Source: Planctomycetales bacterium (lineage in GTDB: Bacteria > Planctomycetota > SBBH01). From it: a stretch of 15,771 nucleotides of DNA. Below are positions 1 to 6,204 of this stretch, in pieces. Made by a program: the position numbers and the translations under genes. The DNA lies in assembly GCA_005239795.1 (NCBI GenBank), contig SBBH01000165.1, positions 1 through 15,771 of the forward strand. The letters are read 5' to 3'. Position 1 is the stretch's first letter; every line of letters starts with the position of its first letter. The notes under the pieces are model-generated. The model did no database searches. It worked only from the letters and a program-made list of their open reading frames with translations, and was not told the DNA's origin.

Positions 1-88
1 CGTTTGGGCGGGGCGGGGGGGCGACCTCTGCGGCGCAGGCCCCGGAGAGGGACAGGATCACCATCGGAATGAGCCAAAGGCTTTTCAC
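1..88 (-). CDS. N-terminus of an exported protein (partial, runs off left edge)
   Basis: Reading the minus strand from a GTG at 86-88 gives 29 codons with no stop before the window edge. The peptide begins MKSLWLIPMVILSLSGACA and continues AEVAPPPRPN. This is a typical signal peptide: a lysine near the start, a hydrophobic core, and small residues with an A-C-A/A cleavage site, followed by a proline-rich stretch. The Cys at residue 18 raises the possibility of a lipoprotein, but the residue three before it is Ser rather than Leu, so ordinary signal peptidase I cleavage seems more likely. A weak ribosome site (TAGGA) lies about 9 bases upstream. The gene is divergent from the secreted protein at 196, with 107 bases between them. 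Only the export signal can be seen, so the function is unknown. Confidence 0.5.
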   Translation of the reverse strand, partial: MKSLWLIPMVILSLSGACAAEVAPPPRPN

Positions 89-184
89 GGAGGAAGTCCT
101 ACCACACGCCGAGGAAGCGCCGCAATCCTTATCCATGAATTGATCCTGGCGGCGTGGGCGTTGCGGTTGGAACTGAAAACCGGC

Positions 185-192
185 AGGATGAG
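185..192 (+). promoter_or_regulatory. Ribosome binding site deciding the start at 196
   Basis: AGGATGAG ends three bases before ATG 196, with AGGA seven bases from it. The upstream GTG at 154 has no comparable site and would bury the signal peptide behind a 14-residue polar extension. Confidence 0.5.
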
Positions 193-195
193 CGC

Positions 196-2487
196 ATGCG
201 GCAGTGGTTTTTTTCAGCGTTGGTCCTCAGCGCGAGCGCTGGCGCGGCCGAGGGGAATGTTCGCGTGGCGACGGAGGAAGGAGGCGGGATCGTCCTCGAG
301 GCGCGCCCAGGCCCGGCGGGGGCGTGGCATGCTTTGGCCCGATCTTCTCCGGAAGGGGCTTACCAGATCGAGATGGTCGTCGACGGTGCCGTCCAAAAAG
401 TCGCGCCCATTTTGGTCGAGACGCGCACGGAAGGTTCCGGGGAGATCTTTTCGCGCTACGACCTTCCCTTTGGGAGGCTGTTTCGCCGGATCCAGCCTCT
501 TCCCACCACCCCCTTCTGGCGTGTGGAAAATCGCCTGGAGATCAACAAGGAAGTAAAGCTCGCGCGGCTCACCGATGAGGTCGCTTTCCTGCCGAAGGAT
601 CCGGAGTTTATCTGGTCGCAGAACCTGAAATGGAGCGAAAGCGACGTCCTGCCGCATTGGACGTTCAAGTTCCCGGCGCTCATTCTCCAAAAAGAAGAGG
701 ATTTCTTCGGCCTGATGGCGGATGTCGACATGATCACGGCGGACCTCCTGAAGCAAGCTCCCCTGGGGTTCGATCTGGCGGTCGGCCCCGACGGGGGCCA
801 CCGGGCCGGCTACGGCTTTTTGGCCTATCAGCGTTCGCGCGAGCATCACGTGCAGTACGTCTACGCGCCCGAGAAGGCGCCCGTCCTGCGGGAGGGGACG
901 TTCACCTGGGCCTGGTTTCCGTTTCTGGCGGCCGACGCTCCCCGGCAGGAGGGGTTCCGAGCGCTGGTGCGTTTCGTTTGGGAGCGGTGGGGGCATCCGC
1001 GGTTTCTCGAGGGGGCCGACGCCCAGCGGGGGACCGACGAGATGAGACATCTGTGCCTTTTTGACGACTGGCGAAACGAAGCATGGAACCTGTTTGGCCC
1101 GAAGGTTTATCACGAATGGGAGCGAGGGGACGAGAAGCGCGGCGGGTACGCCACCTTCTGGATCAAGGACCCGAACGTCTGGTTTGCGAGTTGGTTCGCC
1201 TCGGTCCGGACCGCCTACGGCGAGATGCTCTACGGCCGGCGCGTCGGCGACAAGCGCGCCCAGGAGCGCGCCCAGGCGGCCGTGAATCTGATCCTTTCCG
1301 CTCCCCGCCGCGAGGGGGCGTTTCCGTCGATCTATGTCAACCAGAATGGGAAGGACACCTGGATATTTCGGAACAGGAAAGGCCCTGCGTCGGACTGCTA
1401 CGCAACCTTCGACATGACCTGGACGGGGTATTGGCTTCTCCGCTTCCACGGGGATCTGACGCCTCAGGACGGGCGGATCCTCCCGTTCTGCCGGGACCTG
1501 GGGGAATTCCTTTTAGCGCGGCAGCTGCCGACGGGGGCGGTCCCCTCTTTTTTCGGCGCGGATCTGGCGCCGGCCCCCGAGATGAAGGAGGTGAACGCCG
1601 AGACGTCAGGGGCGGGGCTCTTCTGGGCTGTGCTCTACGGCGCCACGAAGGACGAGCGATTTCTCACGGCCGCGCGCAAAGCGCACGGCTACATTTGGCG
1701 CGAAATCGTCCCGACGCGCCGCTGGTTCGACTTTGAAGCGTTTATCTCCTGCTCCGCCAAGCCGTTCGACTTTTATGATCCCTGGACGCGTCAATACCCG
1801 GCCAACACCCTTTCAATGATCCGCGCGGCTCAGGCGGCGGTGGCGCTTTTCGAGGCGACGGGCGAGAAGGCGTACCTTGAGCAGGCGGCATGCATCGCGG
1901 ATGGTCTGCTTCTTCACCAGCAGCCCTGGAGCCATCCGCTCATGCGGGAGAATCTCATCGGGGGAGTTGCGGTGCAGAATTCAGATCTCGAATGGAGCGA
2001 CACGCGCGCCCCCTATGCGGCAGAGCTTTTGTTTTCCCTCTATGAGCACACCGGCGCGCTTGAATATCTCGAGCGGGCGGTGGCGGCCCTGCGCGCCAAC
2101 TTCAAGGTCTCGCCGCGCGAGAATTGGGGACACGAGGGAGATGAGAAGGGCCCCACCGGGAGGGCCAAGTTCCATTGGGGTACGGGGAGCGGAGCGGCGA
2201 CGCTGGAGATGTATGTGCCGCGCTACGGCGAAGCCTATGTTCACGCGGGGCGCCGCTACGGCGTGGGAATCGACGGATGCACCCTGCGGCATCTCGAGGT
2301 CGCCGATGGGAGTCTTTCCGTGCGGATCGACTCGCCCTTCCAGTGGCCGCGCCCAGCGCGTCTCGTGATCGAGGGGCTCGCCCCCGGCCGGCCCACTGCG
2401 GTAACCGTCAACGGCACGACCCGCACCGTCACGGCCGACGCCGCCAGCCGGGCCGAGGTTCCCTTTACGATGGTTCTCGCACGCTGA
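196..2487 (+). CDS. Secreted six-hairpin glycosidase-like protein
   Basis: A 763-residue exported protein. I chose ATG 196 over the in-frame GTG at 154 because it starts a clean signal peptide (MRQWFFSALVLSASAGAA, then EG) and has an AGGA ribosome site seven bases upstream. The first ~260 residues look like a beta-rich domain. Residues ~280-670 are helical, with repeated aromatic and acidic motifs as in alpha/alpha toroid glycosidases and related enzymes: DCYATFDMTWTGYW (D406 in the middle), ETSGAGLFW near 469, NSDLEWSDTRAPYA near 595-608, and HWGTGSGAATLEMY from 660. The last ~80 residues look like a small beta-sandwich (RPARLVIEGL, then TAVTVNG). I infer hydrolysis, lyase action or binding of a polysaccharide in the periplasm or outside the cell. 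I do not recognise the exact family, and no catalytic pair can be assigned. The gene converges on the operon ending at 2525, with 37 bases between. Confidence 0.85.
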   Translation: MRQWFFSALVLSASAGAAEGNVRVATEEGGGIVLEARPGPAGAWHALARSSPEGAYQIEMVVDGAVQKVAPILVETRTEGSGEIFSRYDLPFGRLFRRIQPLPTTPFWRVENRLEINKEVKLARLTDEVAFLPKDPEFIWSQNLKWSESDVLPHWTFKFPALILQKEEDFFGLMADVDMITADLLKQAPLGFDLAVGPDGGHRAGYGFLAYQRSREHHVQYVYAPEKAPVLREGTFTWAWFPFLAADAPRQEGFRALVRFVWERWGHPRFLEGADAQRGTDEMRHLCLFDDWRNEAWNLFGPKVYHEWERGDEKRGGYATFWIKDPNVWFASWFASVRTAYGEMLYGRRVGDKRAQERAQAAVNLILSAPRREGAFPSIYVNQNGKDTWIFRNRKGPASDCYATFDMTWTGYWLLRFHGDLTPQDGRILPFCRDLGEFLLARQLPTGAVPSFFGADLAPAPEMKEVNAETSGAGLFWAVLYGATKDERFLTAARKAHGYIWREIVPTRRWFDFEAFISCSAKPFDFYDPWTRQYPANTLSMIRAAQAAVALFEATGEKAYLEQAACIADGLLLHQQPWSHPLMRENLIGGVAVQNSDLEWSDTRAPYAAELLFSLYEHTGALEYLERAVAALRANFKVSPRENWGHEGDEKGPTGRAKFHWGTGSGAATLEMYVPRYGEAYVHAGRRYGVGIDGCTLRHLEVADGSLSVRIDSPFQWPRPARLVIEGLAPGRPTAVTVNGTTRTVTADAASRAEVPFTMVLAR

Positions 2488-2494
2488 CCCATAC

Positions 2495-2526
2495 GGGCTC
2501 ATCTGGGGATGGCGCGCCCTCTTTTT
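2495..2526 (+). terminator. Possible terminator after the secreted barrel protein
   Basis: GGGC (2495-2498) pairs with GCCC (2516-2519), and CATC (2500-2503) pairs inside it with GATG (2508-2511). A TCTTTTT run follows and overlaps the end of the convergent gene. The stem is short and has an internal loop, so this is tentative. The position eight bases after the stop codon is what a terminator would need. Confidence 0.35.
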
Positions 2527-3028
2527 ATGATCGGAGATTCGTCTCCTCAAGCGCCAGGATTCGTTTCAGCCTCTCCAGGACCGCGTAGCCGACATAAAGG
2601 GTTCGGCCCGCCAGCAGATAGCGGCCCTTCTCGAGGCGGATCTGCTTCATCGCCGTCAGGCGCGCGAGGCGCACCTTTAGGATATCGTCGAGGTCATAGA
2701 CGGTTTTCGCCGCTTCTTCCCGGCCGATGCCGCTCATCATCCGTAGGAGCTTGATGCGCCGCGAGGTCTCCGTCATGTTGAAAAAATGGAAGTAGCAGTA
2801 GCCGGCGCACCCGGCAGATAGGAGCACATAGGCCGCGCGCGCGCCGTCAAGCGCCCCTGATCGGCGCTGGGAGGCCAGCTCTCCCGCCAGAGCCAGAGCC
2901 AGCGACGCGCCAATCGCCGCCAGGGTGATCATCTGATTCGACAGGCGTGGCCGAAAAAAGCGCGAGAATGTCGCATGGACTCCCAGAAGGGCGGGGGGGA
3001 AGCCGGCGAGGAGTTGCCAGGCTTCCAT
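2525..3028 (-). CDS. Small membrane protein with helix-turn-helix-like C-terminus, copy B
   Basis: A 167-residue protein with three hydrophobic segments (about residues 4-25, 31-52 and 65-84). A basic patch (FRPR) follows the first. The ~80-residue soluble tail starts RRIKLLRMMSG and reads as a winged-helix-like fold: short helices, a second helix at about 115-128 (DILKVRLARLTAMKQI), then a hairpin-like stretch (EKGRYLLAGRTL) and a final helix. The upstream neighbour is also 167 residues long, with the same order of parts and matching positions (RPR against KPK after the first span, GRYLL against GGFHI in the wing), so the two look like tandem duplicates. GGAGG lies seven bases before the ATG, and only two bases separate it from the upstream stop. 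It is the last gene of the operon. I do not recognise a named family. It could be a membrane-held regulator or a structural partner of the glycan genes. Confidence 0.8.
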   Translation of the reverse strand: MEAWQLLAGFPPALLGVHATFSRFFRPRLSNQMITLAAIGASLALALAGELASQRRSGALDGARAAYVLLSAGCAGYCYFHFFNMTETSRRIKLLRMMSGIGREEAAKTVYDLDDILKVRLARLTAMKQIRLEKGRYLLAGRTLYVGYAVLERLKRILALEETNLRS

Positions 3029-3030
3029 GG

Positions 3031-3534
3031 TTATCCCTCCCCTTCCGGGAGGCCGAGAATCCGGCGCAACAGCCGCATGACATACAGGACCGCCTTCGCC
3101 GGCAGGGTGATGTGAAAGCCTCCGTCGGGGCCTTGCCGCACCAGCCCTTCTGTCAGGAGATCCTGCTGGCGGCAGCTGATCAGATCCTGTTTTGCGAAGT
3201 GGGCCCTGAGATCCTCATAGGTGATCCCCGCGGGACCTCCCTGGGCGATGCGCTTCACCATCTCCAGGGACGGCGCCTTGGCTTGCATGGCCGGGTAGCT
3301 CAGGATGTAGCTGCTGGAAAGAAGGAGGAGGAGAAGGACCGCGTAGGCGATTTCAACGGAGGAATGGCCCGCCTGGGCCAATCCCGCGGCGAGCACCGCG
3401 GGAGCCACCATGCCGAACAACATCACCAGCCCCAGGATCTGGCGTTTGGGTTTTAAGATCCGCCAAAGGGGGATATGGCAGAGGAACGCCGCGCCAAAGA
3501 GAAGGAGTCCCCACAGGAGCGCATGCGCGAACAT
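3031..3534 (-). CDS. Small membrane protein with helix-turn-helix-like C-terminus, copy A
   Basis: A 167-residue protein, MFAHALLWGL onward. It has three membrane segments (about residues 3-24, 33-55 and 61-80) and a soluble tail from about residue 88. The tail has helices LEMVKRIA, TYEDLRAHFAK and ISCRQQDLLTEG, followed by a wing-like turn (VRQGPDGGFHITLPA) and a basic helix (YVMRLLRRIL), which is the layout of a winged helix-turn-helix. The frame is open up to 3861, but the extra upstream part lies inside the SIS gene in another frame and is polar and Arg/Pro-rich. The ATG at 3534, two bases after the SIS stop, is therefore the real start. With no strong ribosome site of its own, it is probably translated by reinitiation after the SIS gene. 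See copy B for the paralogy. Function unknown. Confidence 0.8.
   Translation of the reverse strand: MFAHALLWGLLLFGAAFLCHIPLWRILKPKRQILGLVMLFGMVAPAVLAAGLAQAGHSSVEIAYAVLLLLLLSSSYILSYPAMQAKAPSLEMVKRIAQGGPAGITYEDLRAHFAKQDLISCRQQDLLTEGLVRQGPDGGFHITLPAKAVLYVMRLLRRILGLPEGEG
3036..3040 (-). promoter_or_regulatory. Strong ribosome binding site for the gene starting at 3028
   Basis: GGAGG on the minus strand lies seven bases upstream of the ATG, inside the last codons of the preceding gene. It fixes the start and suggests that this copy is translated independently of its upstream twin. Confidence 0.7.
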
Positions 3535-3536
3535 CG

Positions 3537-4151
3537 TCAGGAGGCGTAGTTCTCCGGGACGAGTTGTCGCTCCGCCCCCTCCATCAGGGCGTGGAGCAGA
3601 AGCATCTGAAGTTCCTGGATCCTGTCGGCCGTCGTTCCCGGGACGACGATGGCGTCGTCGCACAAGGGCTTGAGCTTTCCGCCGCCGCGCCCCAAAAATC
3701 CGATGACGTGGACCTGGCGCCGGCGAGCCGCTTGGACGGCCCGGAAGACGTTTTCGGAATTTCCGCTTGTCGAGAGGGCCAGGAGAAGATCTCCAGCGTG
3801 GCCCAAGGCCTCGAGGGGGCGGGCGAAAATCTCCTGAAAGCCGTAGTCGTTGGCGACGCATGTGATATGGGCGGGGTCGGCTAGCACCAGGACAGGGAAG
3901 GGTTCCCTGTTTTTTCGGTACCGGCCGATCCCGTTCTGAGCGAAATGCGTCGCGTCGCTGAGGCTCCCGCCGTTCCCGCAGATGAAGATCCTGCCGCGGC
4001 TTCTGATGACGTCGCAGACCCTGCTCGCTGACCGATCGAGAAAGAGGGCGGTTTCAGGATCGGCGGCGAGCGTCTTGAGAAACCCGAGCGCCTCGTCGAG
4101 GGCCGCCTGGAGATGAGGTGTTGCGTCGGGCATGTCGGGTCCAGGCCTCAT
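3537..4151 (-). CDS. SIS-domain sugar-phosphate isomerase, GmhA family
   Basis: A 204-residue protein matching the GmhA/DiaA family in length and motifs: CGNGGSLSDATHFA (residues 58-71), NDYGFQEIFARPLEALG (101-117), STSGNS (127-132, the phosphate-binding loop), and ADRIQE (175-180) followed by H187. GmhA turns sedoheptulose 7-phosphate into heptose 7-phosphate for LPS or S-layer heptose. Compared with E. coli GmhA from memory, T120, D169, Q172 and H180 have counterparts here, but catalytic Glu65 is replaced by Asn73, and the QEIH histidine (175) is Gln182. DiaA-type relatives also carry Asn at the Glu65 site, so the true reaction is uncertain and I give no gene symbol. The start ATG overlaps the stop of the upstream GT-C gene (ATGA), so the two are translationally coupled. 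Another ATG six codons in (4133) is possible. Confidence 0.88.
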   Translation of the reverse strand: MRPGPDMPDATPHLQAALDEALGFLKTLAADPETALFLDRSASRVCDVIRSRGRIFICGNGGSLSDATHFAQNGIGRYRKNREPFPVLVLADPAHITCVANDYGFQEIFARPLEALGHAGDLLLALSTSGNSENVFRAVQAARRRQVHVIGFLGRGGGKLKPLCDDAIVVPGTTADRIQELQMLLLHALMEGAERQLVPENYAS

Positions 4152-6127
4152 TTTAGGGCATAGAGCCTCAGGACATGCCGGTCGAGCGGGAATTCGCCGA
4201 TGAGCTTCCGTTCGATCCCAGACAGCCAGCGCCCCCAGACGCGCCCGACGTCTGAATCCTCGGCTTCATCCTCCAGAAGGAGAAACTCCGGCTGGAAGCG
4301 CTCGATCGGAAGGTTCCACCGGTAGCGTTCGGTGCTCGCCAGGAACGATTCCACGTCGCGGCCGTGCCAGGCCCAAGGGGTGATGACGCGGCATCGCACC
4401 GGGAGAAGGGAAACGTCCACGTAGCGCCCTCCATAAACGGTCGAATCCAGAGGGATCAGCGCAGCAAGCTCTCGCGTTGTTTGGAGGAGGGCGGATGGGG
4501 TCTGTTCGGTGCGAGCCAGCCGCAGGATAGGCCACAAAATCCCGGCGGCCGCGAGGACTCCGGCGAGCCCTGTAAAAAAGAGGCGGACCTCCCGCGGACG
4601 GGCGGCCCCGGCTCGGTCGGCCACCCAGAGGCGCCAGGCGCCGCATAGAAAGAGAAATGACAGGAGCCAGCTGATCCCCGCCGCGAGGGCCGCGCGCTCA
4701 ACCGCTTCCCGAGGGGCGGTGCGCCAGGCGGGATCCATATGCTCAAGGCCCCCGAAGAATTTTCCGAGGATCCCATGAGTTCGGACGAGGAGAAAATTTG
4801 CCAAGAGCGCCGAGCCGCCGACCAGAAGCCAGCGATGTGGCGCTTGCCTAGCGCCACCCAGGAATCTGGCCGCGCGTGAGGCCATGAAAAGCGCCGGGAC
4901 AGCAGCCGCCAAAAGCAGGAATCCGGCGCGGCTCTGGCACCAAGCGGTCTCCGATCCCGTCCTGCCGAGAAGCCATGAGGCGAGCGGCTCCTTCACATAG
5001 GACAAAAGAGGAAAGAGGGCCAAGACAGCCCAACCCAGCAGAAAGAGGCGCCTTCCCCGAGAGGTCATCTGCTGGCAGGTGGCTTCCCAGCTGTCGGGTC
5101 GAGCGAGAACCTGTGCGGCGAGAGCCGACAGGGGAAGGGCCACAAGCACATAGCGGCGCGCCCCGGGCGGAAAGAGGGTGAGCCCCGCCAACCCGACGAG
5201 AAAGAAGAGGGCCCATCCCAGTTGCTGTTTTTTCCATGGGTCGGCTCGATCTCGGGAAAAGAAGGCAGGGGCGCAGGCCGGGAGCGAGAACAAGAATAGG
5301 GGGACGAGTGTATGCCTCCACCCGAAATTTCCCCAGTGGAAGAGCGTGATCCCCGCGGCGTCGAGAAGCGATCTCTCGTGATCCCCAGCCTGAAAGCGCA
5401 TCTGATCCCAAGCTCGGCGGGCCTCGGGCAGATGGTCCGTTAGGAAAAGGGCCGCCGCCAGAAGGGGCAGAAGGGTCCCGGCGGCGAAGGCCGCGAGGCG
5501 CCGGAACGCACCTGGCCATTCCATCCGTTCCTCCCCTCGCAGGGCGAGCAGGCCATAAGCCGGCGCCAGGACGAGCGCCGTTGGCTTGGCCGCCACGGCC
5601 CAGGCATAGAAGAATCCCGAGGCCGCCCATCGAGGAATCTTCCCTTGTCCAGCGATCGCCAGGACCATACTTGCCGAAACTCCGATCAGCTGAGTCGGCT
5701 CCACGCCGCCCGAGTAGGCGCACCAGGAAACAGCGCTGTCGGCCCAGAAGAAAAGGAGGGTCAGCGCAAGGGCCGCAGGCGATTCCCGGCGGAGCCCCCA
5801 GACCGCCAAGATCATTGCGAGGGCGACGGCCGCCTGGGCCCACCCCACGGCGCTTGAGTAGGAAGGGCCGAAGAGGCGGAAGACCCCGCTGAGCGCCCAG
5901 GCATGGGCTGGCGCGACGAATTCTGTCGAGATGTCGTCGTGCCCCCAGGTTCCATAGAAGGCCCAATGCTTGGCCCCTCGGCTCCAGAACCCTACGTCCG
6001 GATCCACCTTTCCGGACGGACACTGGGAAACGGAGCTGTAGATCCGTAAGGCGATGAGGCCGCCCAGAAGGAGCCAGGGGAGAAGGCGATGCCAGCGGCC
6101 GGCCGGGATCCCCGTCACGGACAGCAC
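4148..6127 (-). CDS. Polytopic GT-C-like membrane glycosyltransferase
   Basis: A 659-residue protein with roughly a dozen hydrophobic segments. After the first span (about residues 14-30) comes a loop with KVDPD (D42, D44) and WGHDD (D64, D65), then APAHAWALSGVFRLFG. An acidic first outer loop followed by aromatic/Pro motifs is the hallmark of the GT-C fold (PMT, ArnT and relatives), which uses polyprenyl-phosphate sugars on the outer face of the inner membrane. The last ~90 residues are soluble (FQPEFLLLEDEAED within) and probably periplasmic. The start is a GTG at 6125-6127 with no clear ribosome site; internal GTGs a few codons down cannot be excluded. It heads the operon that continues into the SIS gene by an ATGA overlap, and it diverges from the radical SAM gene across 77 bases. 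The sugar, lipid carrier and acceptor are unknown. Confidence 0.8.
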   Translation of the reverse strand: MLSVTGIPAGRWHRLLPWLLLGGLIALRIYSSVSQCPSGKVDPDVGFWSRGAKHWAFYGTWGHDDISTEFVAPAHAWALSGVFRLFGPSYSSAVGWAQAAVALAMILAVWGLRRESPAALALTLLFFWADSAVSWCAYSGGVEPTQLIGVSASMVLAIAGQGKIPRWAASGFFYAWAVAAKPTALVLAPAYGLLALRGEERMEWPGAFRRLAAFAAGTLLPLLAAALFLTDHLPEARRAWDQMRFQAGDHERSLLDAAGITLFHWGNFGWRHTLVPLFLFSLPACAPAFFSRDRADPWKKQQLGWALFFLVGLAGLTLFPPGARRYVLVALPLSALAAQVLARPDSWEATCQQMTSRGRRLFLLGWAVLALFPLLSYVKEPLASWLLGRTGSETAWCQSRAGFLLLAAAVPALFMASRAARFLGGARQAPHRWLLVGGSALLANFLLVRTHGILGKFFGGLEHMDPAWRTAPREAVERAALAAGISWLLSFLFLCGAWRLWVADRAGAARPREVRLFFTGLAGVLAAAGILWPILRLARTEQTPSALLQTTRELAALIPLDSTVYGGRYVDVSLLPVRCRVITPWAWHGRDVESFLASTERYRWNLPIERFQPEFLLLEDEAEDSDVGRVWGRWLSGIERKLIGEFPLDRHVLRLYALK

Positions 6128-6166
6128 GGTACTGCCGAGCGTCTAAAAGACAATGGGGGCTCGACC

Positions 6167-6195
6167 TTGTCCGGGCAGTTCAGCCTCGGTACCAT
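6167..6195 (+). promoter_or_regulatory. Candidate promoter placing the start site near the ATG of the radical SAM gene
   Basis: TTGTCC (6167-6172) and TACCAT (6190-6195) are separated by exactly 17 bases, each matching four of six sigma-70 consensus positions. Transcription would begin about seven bases after 6195, only a few bases before ATG 6205. This fits the absence of any ribosome site there. Short motif matches like this arise by chance, so confidence is low. Confidence 0.3.
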
Positions 6196-6204
6196 CTCCC
6201 CTCT

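Noticed and set aside
154..195. GTG start 14 codons upstream for the secreted protein
   Set aside because: It would put a polar segment before the signal peptide and has no ribosome site.
214..1449. 411-residue open frame on the minus strand inside the secreted barrel-protein gene
   Set aside because: The composition is Arg/Pro/Gly-rich and has no domain or membrane pattern. The plus-strand gene has a signal peptide and coherent motifs. High GC keeps the antisense frame open.
3535..3861. N-terminal extension of the first small membrane protein
   Set aside because: It lies fully inside the SIS gene and is polar and low in coherence. The twin downstream gene has exactly the length obtained from ATG 3534.
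4848..6023. 391-residue open frame on the same strand as the GT-C gene but in another frame
   Set aside because: It is Arg/Gly/Pro-rich with no hydrophobic segments, and it overlaps a frame that encodes regular membrane spans.
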